From UBA4582 sp038106185 (GTDB lineage Bacteria; Pseudomonadota; Gammaproteobacteria; Pseudomonadales; Azotimanducaceae): a DNA stretch of 64,000 bases. The DNA is taken from assembly GCA_038106185.1 (NCBI GenBank), contig JAYODE010000014.1, positions 11,376 to 75,375 on the forward strand, read 5' to 3'. Positions 46,230-56,243 of this stretch are shown here, piece by piece (position 1 is the stretch's first letter; each line of letters starts with the position of its first letter). The notes beneath the pieces are model-generated. The model was not told where the DNA came from and ran no database searches. It saw nothing but the letters and a program-made list of their open reading frames with translations. Both the position numbers and the translations under genes were made by a program.

Positions 46230-46307
46230 CCAGTACTGGCAGTACTAGCCAGTACCATCAGCACCGTCCAGTACCATCCAGCACCATCCAGCACTCGCCA
46301 GCACTAG
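46230..46307. repeat. 9-10-bp tandem repeat, 8 copies
   Basis: Eight copies of a 9-10-bp unit (ccagtaccat, ccagcaccat, ccagcactcg types). It ends six bases before the stop of the IorB-like gene and follows the 14-bp array after 142 bases. The two arrays in one intergenic space have unrelated sequences. Confidence 0.85.
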
Positions 46308-46312
46308 CACGA

Positions 46313-48553
46313 TTAGACCAGCTTGAAGCCCTGCTCGCTTAGGGGCATGGATCTTAGGCGGACGCCAACAGCCGCATAGATTGCATTGGTGATCGCTGGC
46401 GCCAAAGGCGGTAGCGCAGGCTCGCCCAATCCGGTTGACGGGTTATCACTTTGAATAAAATGCACCTCGATTTCCGGCGTGGCAGCGATTCGCATCACCG
46501 AGTAGTCATCGAAATTATTTTGCTGAATTATGCCATTCCGCATCGTGATCTGCTGCAGCGCCATAGTGCTAAGACCATCAATAACAGAGCCCTGAACCTG
46601 GCTTATGGCACCACTCATATTGATGATCGGGCCTACGTCCACAGCCACAGTGACTTTGTTAACTCGAAAATTTTGATTGGCATCCACCGTCACTTCCGCG
46701 ACTTCTGCCACATGTGCGGCATGGCAGAAGTAAAATGCCAGCCCCTGCCCGGTGCCCGCTGGCAAGGTTTTGCCCCAGCCTGCTTTAGCCGCCGCCAAAT
46801 TAATCACGTCAATAGCGCGCCCTGTGTTCAGCGCATTGATATCTCCAGGCTTGATCCAACGGCGCTCGCCCATGAGTTCCAGCAAAAACTCAAGATGGTC
46901 GCGCCCGGCGAGCGTGGCCAGTTCGTGAATAAAGCTCTGTTCAACAAAAGCATTGGTATTGGACCCGGGCGCTCGCCAAGCGCCACAAGGCGTATTGACC
47001 GGTAACATAGTCTGGCTTACCCGTGCATTGTTCAGTGCAACCATAGAAAATTCGTTGCCTCGAAGACCCGAACCGATCACTGGCTTGCCTTCATGGGCAA
47101 AACCTATGTAATGCTGATTCCAGGCTTTGAGCGTACCCTCCGCGTCTAAAGCCCCTTTCATATGCTCAAACCCGCCAACTCGAAAAAAGTCGTTGTGGAT
47201 ATCGTCAGTCCGAGTCCAGGTCAGTTTCACTGGTAATCCCGCACGTTTTGAGATGGCCATCGCCTCCGCGGCAAAGTCGTGTACTGCGCGACGTCCAAAA
47301 GCCCCGCCCATTCGAGTCAGCGTGACCTTCACATCGTCTGGTTTAATGCCCAGCATATTCTCTGCTATTTCTTTCACCTGGCCCGGAAACTGGCTGGGAA
47401 CCCAGACAGACAGAGTATCTCCCTGACTGCCACTGCCCTTTTTGAAGTCTGCAGTACAATTCATAGGTTCCATGCATACATGCGCGACATAAGGGAACTG
47501 GTAGAAGGCTTCGTGCACCTGATTGTTACTGTCTGCGAACTGCGCATCAACGTCAGGGCCGTCGAGACTTACCTTTCCGTCACCTTTGCTGGCTGCTAGT
47601 TTGGCCTGGTCTATCATCTCTAACCAGTCATCCTGGGACGCAGCAGACTCATCCCATTGCACTTGCAGCTTAGCTTTAGCCGCAAAGACCGCCCAGGTGT
47701 CATCGCCAACAATGGCGACGCCGCCACGCAGAGTCGCCAGCCCCTGCAGGAAAGCGCGAGAAGCCAAACCTGAGCGAGCATCGGGTTCAATGATAAAGGC
47801 ATCTATAACCCCGGGTAAGGCCCGGATTTCCTTTTCATTAAAACTCACCACTGATCCGCCGACTCTTGGACAACGGGTATAACTGGCGTACTTCATGCCA
47901 GGCACATCTGTGTCTATACCGAAGTCGGCTTGACCTATCGCTATCTCGAGGTTGTCCACGCCACTGATGGCAGAGCCGATAATGGTATAGGCACGTGGGT
48001 CCTTGAAGGACAAAGTGGCCGGATCGGGAACCGGTTGGCGAACTGCCAGTGCCGCCAATTCACCAAAAGACAGGCTCTGACCTGAGGTATGTGTCACCCG
48101 GCTCTCTCGTGCCACGAGCTCCTGACGTTCAACTTCGAGGGATTCAGAGGCTGCACCTATGAGCATTTCTCGCGCAGAGGCACCCATTTGCCGCATCATG
48201 TCGAAGTTTCGAGGGATCGAGGTTGATCCGCCTGCACCCTGCATGCCAAATCTGGCAGCATCAATGGGTGCCTGCAGCACCACGACGTCTTCCCATTTAG
48301 CGCCCATTTCTTCGGCAATAATCATCGGCAGTGCCGTTTTTATGCCTTGCCCCATCTCTGGCGTCGCCGAATAGATCGTGATCTTGCCATCGGAGGCAAT
48401 CTGAACATACACATTTAACTCTTTTGAGCCGACCAGCGTGCCCAACTCTTGCCCAAAGACCGGCAACGGCAGGCTCAACGTCAGCATCAACCCGCCACTC
48501 GCCAGTGCCGAGGCCTTGAGAAATCCGCGACGACTTATTTCTATAGGGTTCAT
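46313..48553 (-). CDS. Xanthine dehydrogenase family Mo-binding subunit, Tat-exported (IorB-like)
   Basis: 746 residues with a Tat signal (SRRGFLK at 8-14, then a hydrophobic stretch), like isoquinoline 1-oxidoreductase beta subunits. GGAFGRRAVHDFAAEAMAIS and CGAWRAPGSNTNAFVEQSFI are the substrate-binding loops, and GLGEPALPPLAPAI carries the catalytic Glu. The Mo cofactor enzyme acts in the periplasm with the small Fe-S subunit encoded upstream, with which it shares an ATGA overlap. It lacks an FAD subunit and probably passes electrons to a cytochrome. The substrate is an N-heterocycle or aldehyde, not known here. Confidence 0.9.
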   Translation of the reverse strand: MNPIEISRRGFLKASALASGGLMLTLSLPLPVFGQELGTLVGSKELNVYVQIASDGKITIYSATPEMGQGIKTALPMIIAEEMGAKWEDVVVLQAPIDAARFGMQGAGGSTSIPRNFDMMRQMGASAREMLIGAASESLEVERQELVARESRVTHTSGQSLSFGELAALAVRQPVPDPATLSFKDPRAYTIIGSAISGVDNLEIAIGQADFGIDTDVPGMKYASYTRCPRVGGSVVSFNEKEIRALPGVIDAFIIEPDARSGLASRAFLQGLATLRGGVAIVGDDTWAVFAAKAKLQVQWDESAASQDDWLEMIDQAKLAASKGDGKVSLDGPDVDAQFADSNNQVHEAFYQFPYVAHVCMEPMNCTADFKKGSGSQGDTLSVWVPSQFPGQVKEIAENMLGIKPDDVKVTLTRMGGAFGRRAVHDFAAEAMAISKRAGLPVKLTWTRTDDIHNDFFRVGGFEHMKGALDAEGTLKAWNQHYIGFAHEGKPVIGSGLRGNEFSMVALNNARVSQTMLPVNTPCGAWRAPGSNTNAFVEQSFIHELATLAGRDHLEFLLELMGERRWIKPGDINALNTGRAIDVINLAAAKAGWGKTLPAGTGQGLAFYFCHAAHVAEVAEVTVDANQNFRVNKVTVAVDVGPIINMSGAISQVQGSVIDGLSTMALQQITMRNGIIQQNNFDDYSVMRIAATPEIEVHFIQSDNPSTGLGEPALPPLAPAITNAIYAAVGVRLRSMPLSEQGFKLV

Positions 48554-49086
48554 TCTGCGGCTCCTGTCGTCGCGTCAGGTTCAGTGCCAGGCTCAGCGCT
48601 TGGCATCACTCGCTCAGTCTGGCTTGCGTCATAGAATTTAGCGGCTGAATGAATCGCCGCTCGAATTCTGATATAGGTGCCACAGCGACAATAATTGCCT
48701 GCCATCGCTTCATCAATGTCAGCGTCTGTCGGTTGCTGGTTAGCCGCCAACAACGCGGCCGCGCTCATGATCTGCCCCGCTTGGCAATAGCCACACTGAG
48801 GAACATCCTGCTCAATCCAGGCGCTCTGCAGCGGATGCAAGGTGCCGCCTTGGGCGAGCCCCTCGATAGTGACAATTGGGCCAGCGACAGCGGCAACCGG
48901 CAAGACACAGGAGCGTACCGGCACACCATCGAGATGCACAGTACAGGCTCCACACTGAGCGATACCACAGCCATACTTAGTCCCGGTGAGCTTCAATTTG
49001 TCACGCAACAACCACAACAGGGGCATCTCAGGACTGGCTTCAACTTCACGAACTTCGCCATTCACCATCAGCTGATATATCGTCAT
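48550..49086 (-). CDS. (2Fe-2S)-binding protein, IorA-like small subunit
   Basis: 178 residues from the ATG at 49086. Clusters bind C40, C45, C48 and C60 (GCGIAQCGAC) and C98, C101, C133 and C135 (CGYCQAGQ...NYCRCG). The C-terminal 30 residues (EPGTEPDATTGAAE) are acidic and unstructured. It has no Tat signal; such subunits are carried by their partner. The stop overlaps the start of the large subunit. Confidence 0.93.
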   Translation of the reverse strand: MTIYQLMVNGEVREVEASPEMPLLWLLRDKLKLTGTKYGCGIAQCGACTVHLDGVPVRSCVLPVAAVAGPIVTIEGLAQGGTLHPLQSAWIEQDVPQCGYCQAGQIMSAAALLAANQQPTDADIDEAMAGNYCRCGTYIRIRAAIHSAAKFYDASQTERVMPSAEPGTEPDATTGAAE

Positions 49087-49346
49087 AGTTTTTCCCAATA
49101 TTGACTGTGTTAATCGAGCAAGCTCGAGTATTTAACGAACTTTTAACNNNNNNNNNNNNNNNNNNNNNNNNNNNNNNNNNNNNNNNNNNNNNNNNNNNNN
49201 NNNNNNNNNNNNNNNNNNNNNNNNNNNNNNNNNNNNNNNNNNNNNNNCTCCCGCATGTCAGCGTCTGCGGCAGGCTTCATCGCAATCTCGCGATTAGATG
49301 ATCTCATGATATCCCGACGGATTGATCGGGTGGTCTGCTGCGGCCG
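49087..49346. other. Intergenic region with assembly gap
   Basis: Upstream side of the IorAB operon and downstream side of the aldose dehydrogenase. Gap at 49148-49247. A short 6-bp hairpin tcgagc-aa-gctcga lies at about 49115-49128. No gene is seen. Confidence 0.65.
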
Positions 49347-50444
49347 TTAAGGCTTAACCCTGATGAGCTTGCCCGTCGCGCTATCGGTCAACAGATACAA
49401 ATAGCCATCGGGACCCACTCTAACATCCCGAATTCTGGCATCCAGCTCTGCAAACAGCGACTCTTCTGCCACCAATTGACCGTCTTCCAGATCGACCCGT
49501 CTGACTTCCTTATTAACGAGCGCGCCGATGAATAAATCGCCACGCCAATCCGGAAAGGCATCACCCTGATACAGCGCAAAACCGGAAGGCGCTATGCTTG
49601 GCACCCAATATTTCAGTGGCTGCTCCATTCCTGGCGCAGACTGAAAGGGAGACACGTAGGCCCCTGAATAGTTGATACCATAGGTAATCGCCGGCCAGCC
49701 ATAGTTCTTGGCTTTCTCGATGCGATTAATTTCATCGCCGCCCTGGGGACCATGCTCATGGTTGTAGACTATGCCGGTATTTGAATCCACCACCAGCCCC
49801 TGGGTGTTTCGATGACCATAAGACCAGACATAAGGGTCGCCCGCTGTACCATCGGCAAACGGATTATCAGAAGGTGCAGAGCCGTCTTTATTAAGCCTCA
49901 GGATTTTGCCGAGTTGGCTGAAGGTGTCCTGCGCCGCTTCACGATAATCAAACCCATCACCGGTGGCCAACAATAAGGTACCATCGGCCAGTTCGACCAT
50001 TCTTCCACCAAAATGCGCACCAGCCGCCTTGAGCGGCGAGACCGTGAAGAGGATTTCGGGGTCTTCAAGGCCCTGGGCACCGAGTCTGGCTTTAACAATG
50101 CGAGTCCCATTCGCATCGAGCGTACCCCAGGCAAAGGACAGATAAACCGTTTGATTCTCTGCAAAGTTGCTGTCCGGTAGAATGTCGAAGTAGCCGCCCT
50201 GACTTTCAACCAGTGTTGCTGGCGTACCGCTGAGAGGCTCACTCACCGCCCCCGTGCTTGACACGCGCAGTAATTGTCCCGGACGTGTCGCTACCAGCAA
50301 TTCGCCCTCGGGTAGAAACGCGACAGACCAGGGAAAATTAAGATCTTCCGCCACAGTCTCGAGCTGATAGTCGGCGCTTGCCGACAGTGTTGACAGGGCC
50401 AATAGCGGGGAGATTAACAGGGTGACGAGCAGGCGAGATATCAT
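49347..50444 (-). CDS. PQQ-dependent aldose sugar dehydrogenase (YliI-like)
   Basis: 365 residues with a signal peptide (1-24, ASA) and a six-bladed propeller. NFPWSVAFLPEGELLVATRPGQL, AHFGGRMVELADGTLLLATGDG, PYVWSYGHRNTQGL, EHGPQGGDEINRIEKAKNYGWP and IRDVRVGPDGYLYLLTD match the soluble glucose/aldose dehydrogenase family. It oxidises aldoses in the periplasm with PQQ. The window holds no pqq synthesis genes. It is a different family from the alcohol dehydrogenase at 22.8 kb. Confidence 0.9.
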   Translation of the reverse strand: MISRLLVTLLISPLLALSTLSASADYQLETVAEDLNFPWSVAFLPEGELLVATRPGQLLRVSSTGAVSEPLSGTPATLVESQGGYFDILPDSNFAENQTVYLSFAWGTLDANGTRIVKARLGAQGLEDPEILFTVSPLKAAGAHFGGRMVELADGTLLLATGDGFDYREAAQDTFSQLGKILRLNKDGSAPSDNPFADGTAGDPYVWSYGHRNTQGLVVDSNTGIVYNHEHGPQGGDEINRIEKAKNYGWPAITYGINYSGAYVSPFQSAPGMEQPLKYWVPSIAPSGFALYQGDAFPDWRGDLFIGALVNKEVRRVDLEDGQLVAEESLFAELDARIRDVRVGPDGYLYLLTDSATGKLIRVKP

Positions 50445-50509
50445 TTATTCTGTCTCTAACGTAGAATTCATACCATTATAGCCAGTCACAACCTAATCAG
50501 GACAGTAAA

Positions 50510-50947
50510 ATGACAAGAACCATCGGCGCCTTTATTGTGGCAGTTATCGGCACCTACCTGTTAGGTGTGTATTTTATTGGCCAGGGCAATCTCGCCAGTG
50601 TCGCCGAGATGGGCCTGACCGTCGAGTTCGGTGACCGTATCAATACCCTGGTGCATGACCTGACACACATGACCGCTATTTACTTACCGCTGGTTACCGT
50701 GAGTTCCATTATTGCGTTTCCCGTCGCCGCCATGATCATACGCTTGAAACCCAGCCTACGTCTGATCGGCTATGTCTCTGCGGGCTTTGTTGCTCTGGTC
50801 GCGATGCATGTGATCATGAAAATGGCCCTTGGTCTTACCGGCGTTGCGCCAACCAGAACACTCGTGGGTTTGCTGGCACAGGGTATCGCTGGCGGCTTTG
50901 GCGGCTACCTGTTTCATCTTTTGACTCGCAGCAAATCCTTGTCCTGA
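50510..50947 (+). CDS. Hypothetical four-helix membrane protein
   Basis: 145 residues with hydrophobic stretches at about 5-24, 58-80, 87-108 and 120-140. No recognised family. It is divergent from the aldose dehydrogenase (65 bases between starts). Confidence 0.7.
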   Translation: MTRTIGAFIVAVIGTYLLGVYFIGQGNLASVAEMGLTVEFGDRINTLVHDLTHMTAIYLPLVTVSSIIAFPVAAMIIRLKPSLRLIGYVSAGFVALVAMHVIMKMALGLTGVAPTRTLVGLLAQGIAGGFGGYLFHLLTRSKSLS

Positions 50948-50998
50948 AACTCAGGCTCTGCCCGATTCAGCCTGCAACGTTCAGCTTGCCCCATTTAG

Positions 50999-52270
50999 TC
51001 AGTCTGCGATGAGCGCCTGATAAACCCGGGTTCGCAGTTCTCGCCGAATCGGATAGGTGGAAGATGGCATTAACTGCGTAAGGAATATTACAAACAAATC
51101 TTCCTTCGGGTCGATCCAAAAGAAAGTACTTGCAGCGCCTCCCCAGTGATGCTCGCCAACGGAGGTAATGATATGCGCCTTGACGGGATCAAGTACTACC
51201 GCAAAGCCCAGGCCAAAACCTATACCCTCATAGCTGGTTTCACTCCAGACGGGTTGCCCCATCGCCGCCATATCAGCATTGTTAGGTAACTGATTGGTAC
51301 GCATATACTCAACCGTCTTTCTGCCCAGCAAGCGCTGACCATCAAGCTCACCCTCATTGAGTAACATCTGGCAGAACCTGGCATAGTCAGCCAGGGTTGA
51401 TACCAAGCCGCCGCCACCTGAGAATACTGCGGGCGGCTCAAAGTAAACGCTCTTCGCCGAACCCTCCTGAAGCTTGAGGCCCGGCTGCTTAGCCGCATCG
51501 AGAGCGCCTGCTGATCTTGCGACAGCACTCATGTCAGCACCCGACAGGGGTGAGTAGAGCGCAGCGAATCGTGATCGATTTTCTGCCTTAACTGAGAAAC
51601 CCGTGTCATTCATTTTTAGCGGCCCTAGTATTCTTTGTTGAAAGAACTCGGCCAATGACACGCCAGACCAGACTTCCACCAGACGCCCCAGCACATCGGT
51701 GGAGATGCTGTAATTCCATTCGGCACCCGGTTGGCAGATCAGCGGTATCGCAGCGGCACGCTTCACCCATTCTTCTAGATTTTTCGCGTCACTCGCTCCA
51801 TCAATACCGGCTTGACGATACGCGGCATCAACGACATTTGACTGCATAAAACCATAGGTCAGCCCACTGGTATGGGTCATCAGATGCCGCACCGTTATGG
51901 GCCTCGCCTGAGGTACTGTTTCCTCAAGCGAAGCATTACCTCCAACCCACACTCGAGTCTCGAGGAACTCGGGTAAATAGCGTGCGATCGGGTCATCCAG
52001 CTGAAAGCAGCCCTCTTCATAGAGCATCATGGCAGCCACTGTCGTGACAGGCTTGGTCATAGAATAGGCACGTACGACCGTTTCGTCGGTAAAAGGTTTA
52101 CCCGCTTCGATGTCGGCTTCGCCGGTACTCTGCTGATAGACAATCTCGCCATGACGAGCGACCAGGGCACTGCAACCGGCTAGGCGTTTCGACGCCACCT
52201 GCTGCTCAAGCCAAGTGGTGATTCGATCCAGTCTTTCAGACGACATACCCACGGTTTCCGCTTTCGTCAC
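50999..52270 (-). CDS. Serine hydrolase of the class C beta-lactamase/esterase family
   Basis: 423 residues from the GTG at 52270, chosen because GGTGGAG lies six bases upstream. The SxxK motif is S70-M-T-K73, Tyr in EWNYSIST is the YxS/N-like catalytic Tyr, and HHWGGAASTFFWIDP stands where the third motif is expected. EstB-type esterases and beta-lactamase-like hydrolases share this pattern. No signal peptide is visible, so it is cytoplasmic; an esterase role is more likely than resistance. Confidence 0.88.
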   Translation of the reverse strand: MTKAETVGMSSERLDRITTWLEQQVASKRLAGCSALVARHGEIVYQQSTGEADIEAGKPFTDETVVRAYSMTKPVTTVAAMMLYEEGCFQLDDPIARYLPEFLETRVWVGGNASLEETVPQARPITVRHLMTHTSGLTYGFMQSNVVDAAYRQAGIDGASDAKNLEEWVKRAAAIPLICQPGAEWNYSISTDVLGRLVEVWSGVSLAEFFQQRILGPLKMNDTGFSVKAENRSRFAALYSPLSGADMSAVARSAGALDAAKQPGLKLQEGSAKSVYFEPPAVFSGGGGLVSTLADYARFCQMLLNEGELDGQRLLGRKTVEYMRTNQLPNNADMAAMGQPVWSETSYEGIGFGLGFAVVLDPVKAHIITSVGEHHWGGAASTFFWIDPKEDLFVIFLTQLMPSSTYPIRRELRTRVYQALIAD

Positions 52271-52361
52271 AATTTTCTCCACCGACAAAATAAAATTTTA
52301 AATCCCATTATTCATGGCAAACTCTGGCTAGACAAGGATATCAACTCAAGGAGTGAGAGAT

Positions 52362-53498
52362 ATGCGTCATACCACACGCTATAGCAGCAACCTGAGTTAC
52401 AGCGGCAGGAACAAAACCATTCTGGTGTTTCTCGATGGCACCTGGAACGACGAAAATGGTCATGCTGCCGACGGTCTGACGACCAGCATTTACCATCTTT
52501 TTACTGCCGTTGCGGGCCAGCTGGACTCAACCAACACACCCTGGGTCAAGACGCACGATGCACACACGGCGCTCTATTTCAGGGGCATAGGCAACGACGA
52601 AGAACACGACACCCTGGGTACCTTCTACGGTGCAATCTTCGGTGCCGGTGAAAAACGAATCCGAGATCATGCCTATTGCGAAATTCTGCGCCACTATAAC
52701 AAGGGCGACAGACTGGTTCTTATAGGCTTTAGTCGCGGCGCAGCCTGCGCTCGTTTGTTAGCCGCAAAACTCCATCGACATGGCATCAAGCAAACGCTGA
52801 AAGTGACCCACACAGACCGCGAGAACGAAAAGTTCTTCCTCAAATACACCAACATTGATGAGACTAACGTCGCCGTCGACGTCAATTTTCTGGGTTTGTT
52901 CGATACAGTCGGTGCCTTTGGCATCCCTTTGAATCTGCCGGGCTTACCCTTTCAGAAGCTCAATCTGTTCAAGGACCTGACCCTCGCCAACAATGTCAGG
53001 CGAGCAGTGCATTGTGTTGCGATCGATGAAAGTCGCGAAGCCTTTATTCCGACTCTCTGTAACAAGGCCAGTCATGTTGACGAAGTGTGGTTCGCCGGTG
53101 TTCATGGGGACATAGGTGGCGGCTACCAATATGCAGAGTTGGGTAAGATTGCGCTCGCCTACATGGTCGAAAAACTCCACCAAGCGTTGGCCGAATACCC
53201 CATCACCTATGACGAACTGATGCTACAGCAATTAACCGAATACTCAGTGGAGTATGATGAGATCCGCATGCATTACCATGGAGACGGCATCAAACGTCGT
53301 CCACGTGAAATTTTTGTCTCGGTAAACAATACGCGATCTTCGCACAAGCCCAAGGTTCACCATTCTGTCGCAAAACTGCAGAATTCAAGCAACCTTTTCG
53401 TCGCCGAGAATTTCGCCAGCTTTACCACCATGACACCCATTGTCTATTCGCCCGAAAACGTCAAAACGCTGACACAGCCAATCAAGCTGGTGAAGTAA
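52362..53498 (+). CDS. DUF2235 (alpha/beta-hydrolase, T6SS Tle1-like) protein
   Basis: 378 residues from the ATG at 52362 (AAGGAG eight bases upstream). NKTILVFLDGTWNDENG is the DUF2235 start and GFSRG holds the nucleophile Ser124; Asp of LGLFDTVGAFG and His of VHGDIGGGY are likely to complete the triad. DUF2235 proteins are putative lipases or phospholipases, some secreted by type VI systems, but no VgrG, PAAR or immunity gene is nearby, so it is probably a stand-alone enzyme. Confidence 0.87.
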   Translation: MRHTTRYSSNLSYSGRNKTILVFLDGTWNDENGHAADGLTTSIYHLFTAVAGQLDSTNTPWVKTHDAHTALYFRGIGNDEEHDTLGTFYGAIFGAGEKRIRDHAYCEILRHYNKGDRLVLIGFSRGAACARLLAAKLHRHGIKQTLKVTHTDRENEKFFLKYTNIDETNVAVDVNFLGLFDTVGAFGIPLNLPGLPFQKLNLFKDLTLANNVRRAVHCVAIDESREAFIPTLCNKASHVDEVWFAGVHGDIGGGYQYAELGKIALAYMVEKLHQALAEYPITYDELMLQQLTEYSVEYDEIRMHYHGDGIKRRPREIFVSVNNTRSSHKPKVHHSVAKLQNSSNLFVAENFASFTTMTPIVYSPENVKTLTQPIKLVK

Positions 53499-53684
53499 AT
53501 CGACCTTAGGTCGCCTACCAAGCCAGGTAAGCGAGAGTCGAGTCATGGGGGCCGCACTCGCAAAGAATTCAATGGCGTTACTTACCTACGTGCACTCACA
53601 ACAAATTCTGATTCAACCTGATTGATCTGGTTATACTGTCAAGCGAATGACGAAGTGATCCTTGTCCTCTAATGCGAGACTCGT

Positions 53685-55085
53685 GTGCCTAACTTACTCG
53701 ACTTTGAACAATCTCTACTGACTGCAGTTCGAGCAGCGGTTGCATTTCGAGTGGCGGGACCAAAAATTCCGGCGATGCCCACCAGTAGCGCCGACGAGCT
53801 GAGGGCGCGCTTCAATAGACCTTTTGACGAGGACGGCAGATCAGGACCCGAGGTCATCAGCGATTTGATCAATGCCGCAGCAGGAGGCCTGGGCAGTAAT
53901 ACGCAATCCAATTTCTTTGCCTGGGTTCAGGGCAGCTCACACCCAACCGGCGTCGCGGCAGATTTACTGACGTCTGCCTGGGGCCAAAATGCCGGCCTGT
54001 ATGCGATGTCACCCGCTGCTGCCATCGCAGAGGAAGTCGCCAGCCAATGGCTACTCGATCTTTTAAATCTGCCGGCGAGCGCCTCGGTTGCCTTTACCAC
54101 CGGTGCGACCATGGCAAATTTCATTAGCCTTGCCGTCGCGCGCAGTGAGGTCCTGAGGCGTATCGGCTACGATCTGGAACAAGATGGCATGGCAGGCGCA
54201 CCACCTGTGACCGTCATGGTGGGCGCCGAAACTCACTCCAGCGTTCTGTCCGACCTTCGTCATCTTGGATTCGGCGAGCGCAATCTCGTTGTCATAGCGT
54301 CAGACTCTCAAGGTCGAATGTCCAGCTCGGACCTGAAGGCGCGCCTGAGTCAGATCTCGGGCCCGCGCATTCTTGTGGCTCAGGCTGGGCACATCAACTC
54401 AGGATCCTTTGACCCCTTTAACGAGATCATTCCTCTCGCTCACAAACAGGGTGCCTGGGTGCATGTCGATGGCGCCTTCGGCTTGTGGGCCAATGCCGTA
54501 CCGCTACTCAAACACCTAACGCAAGGCGTAGAACTGGCAGACTCCTGGTCTGTCGACGGGCATAAGTGGCTACAGGTGCCATATGATGCCGGATTCGCCA
54601 TCGTCAGAGACGCGAATGCCCACACGCGGGTTATGCGCATCACGGCGAGCTATCTGAAAACTGAGGCCAACGCAGGTCGAAATCCCTCAGACTATGTACC
54701 TGAGCTTTCTCGTCGAGCCAGGGGCTTTGCTGTGTGGGCGACATTGCAGGCGCTAGGTCGGCGTGGTGCGCGCAATTTGGTCCTTGAGCACTGCCGCTGC
54801 GCCATCCACCTCGCCGATCGGCTGAGGGCTGTGCCTGGGATTCATGTGATGAATGAGGTGGTGCTGAATCAAGTGGCAGTAAGTTTTGGCCAGCGAGGCC
54901 CCAGCGACGAGTCCACTGAAGCCGTGATCGCAAAGTTAAGGCAGCAGGATCAGCATTTCGTTCTTGGCGCACGCTGGCGCAATCACGCCATCCTGCGTAT
55001 TTCTATCACTTCGATGCTCACTCAGCTGAGCGACATCGACGCCTTGGCTGACGCGATTATAGGCGCTTGGCGCGACGCAACCTGA
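53685..55085 (+). CDS. PLP-dependent group II decarboxylase
   Basis: 466 residues. TGATMANFISLAVAR (PLP phosphate site), HINSGSFDP, VDGAFGLWA and SVDGHKWLQVPYDAG with the Schiff-base Lys294 are typical of aromatic L-amino acid decarboxylases and glutamate decarboxylases. SNFFAWVQGSSHPTGV near 67-82 fits the aromatic branch. Starts with GTG. It releases CO2 from an amino acid to give an amine; substrate uncertain. Its 3' neighbour space contains a gap and repeats. Confidence 0.9.
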   Translation: MPNLLDFEQSLLTAVRAAVAFRVAGPKIPAMPTSSADELRARFNRPFDEDGRSGPEVISDLINAAAGGLGSNTQSNFFAWVQGSSHPTGVAADLLTSAWGQNAGLYAMSPAAAIAEEVASQWLLDLLNLPASASVAFTTGATMANFISLAVARSEVLRRIGYDLEQDGMAGAPPVTVMVGAETHSSVLSDLRHLGFGERNLVVIASDSQGRMSSSDLKARLSQISGPRILVAQAGHINSGSFDPFNEIIPLAHKQGAWVHVDGAFGLWANAVPLLKHLTQGVELADSWSVDGHKWLQVPYDAGFAIVRDANAHTRVMRITASYLKTEANAGRNPSDYVPELSRRARGFAVWATLQALGRRGARNLVLEHCRCAIHLADRLRAVPGIHVMNEVVLNQVAVSFGQRGPSDESTEAVIAKLRQQDQHFVLGARWRNHAILRISITSMLTQLSDIDALADAIIGAWRDAT

Positions 55086-55193
55086 CCCTTGCNNNNNNNN
55101 NNNNNNNNNNNNNNNNNNNNNNNNNNNNNNNNNNNNNNNNNNNNNNNNNNNNNNNNNNNNNNNNNNNNNNNNNNNNNNNNNNNNNNNNNNNNT

Positions 55194-55221
55194 GATTGCT
55201 CTCTGACGATTGCTCTCTGCT
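55194..55221. repeat. 14-bp direct repeat at the edge of a gap
   Basis: The sequence gattgctctctg occurs at 55194 and 55208 with a 14-base period directly after the N run 55093-55192. It lies between the converging ends of the decarboxylase (55085) and the nitroreductase (55307). The gap may hide more copies. The remainder of 55222-55306 holds no gene. Confidence 0.7.
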
Positions 55222-55306
55222 GAAAGACTCACTCCCGCAGCGACTTGAATATCATCTCTCGTGCTTAAAATGATTTCGATCACCGTGGTTGCACGGGCCT
55301 GCGAAT

Positions 55307-56020
55307 TTACTCAAATCCGGTATAGGTCACAAAATTGGTATTATCTTCACGTACAGATTTGACGCTGTTAGCGGCAAAGTCAAAATCAGGCCAGCCCATG
55401 GCAACGCAAGTCATGATAGTCTGATCATCCGGAATTTTGGCATGTTCGCGCACCACCGACGATTGCATAATACCCTGCCCGTTAATCACCGTACCCAGAC
55501 CACGAGTCCATGCTGCCAATACAAGACCATAGACTACGGCGCCTAAATCGAAGTGACAAATGGTGTCATGCTCCATCGACTTTTCGCAGGTCATGACGAT
55601 TGAGACAGGCGCATCAAACTGACGAAAACCACGCATCACCCAGTCTTGTCGCTTCTCGGCATCTTCACGGGCAATGCCCATCACCGCGAACAGTTGCTTG
55701 GCGATATCCACTTGACGTTGACGATAAGCCCCCTCATAGCCATGATTCATTCTTATTTCGCGATCCACATTCGCACCCGATAGCATTTTTGCCGTATTGC
55801 CTTCTCGAATTCGCTCCAGCGGTTCTCCGGTCACGACATGGAAAAACCAAGGCTGGGTGTTCATGGACGAAGGCGCACCCTTCGCAATATCGATGATCTC
55901 GGCAATCAACGCCTTCGGTACTGGCTGTTTCTTGTAGCCACGAATACTGCGTCTTTCTCTCACGAGGGTATCAAGGGCACTGGGTTCCATTTCGCATCTC
56001 ACAGGTTCATTTGAGGCCAT
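55307..56020 (-). CDS. Nitroreductase family protein
   Basis: 237 residues. RRSIRGYKKQPVPKALIAEIIDIAKGAPSSMNTQPWFFHVVTG (in parts) is the FMN-binding start, CHFDLGAVVYGLVLAAWTRGLGTVINGQGI the dimer helix, and PDDQTIMTCVAMGWPDFDF the end. FMN-dependent NAD(P)H reductase of nitro, quinone or enone compounds. The start may be at 56020 or the Met at 55990; neither has a clear ribosome site. Confidence 0.9.
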   Translation of the reverse strand: MASNEPVRCEMEPSALDTLVRERRSIRGYKKQPVPKALIAEIIDIAKGAPSSMNTQPWFFHVVTGEPLERIREGNTAKMLSGANVDREIRMNHGYEGAYRQRQVDIAKQLFAVMGIAREDAEKRQDWVMRGFRQFDAPVSIVMTCEKSMEHDTICHFDLGAVVYGLVLAAWTRGLGTVINGQGIMQSSVVREHAKIPDDQTIMTCVAMGWPDFDFAANSVKSVREDNTNFVTYTGFE

Positions 56021-56243
56021 GACGCTACAGGAGTGGTGAAGGATAAATCAAGCGACATTCCTCAGCGTGACGGCGAAGGCTAAGATTCAGTGATGGACAG
56101 CCTGGCTGAACAGCGTTGAACTGGCTTGCATGAGAGCACTGAACACTTGACGCTTCCACTTTGATCTTTGCACTGATTGATTGACCCGGTTATCCTCGGC
56201 TTCTATACGCTTTGACACTACAGTTTTCACCAAAGGCACCGCC

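Noticed and set aside
52362..53498. Type VI secretion effector cassette
   Set aside because: The DUF2235 protein stands without VgrG, PAAR or immunity genes, so only the domain is claimed.
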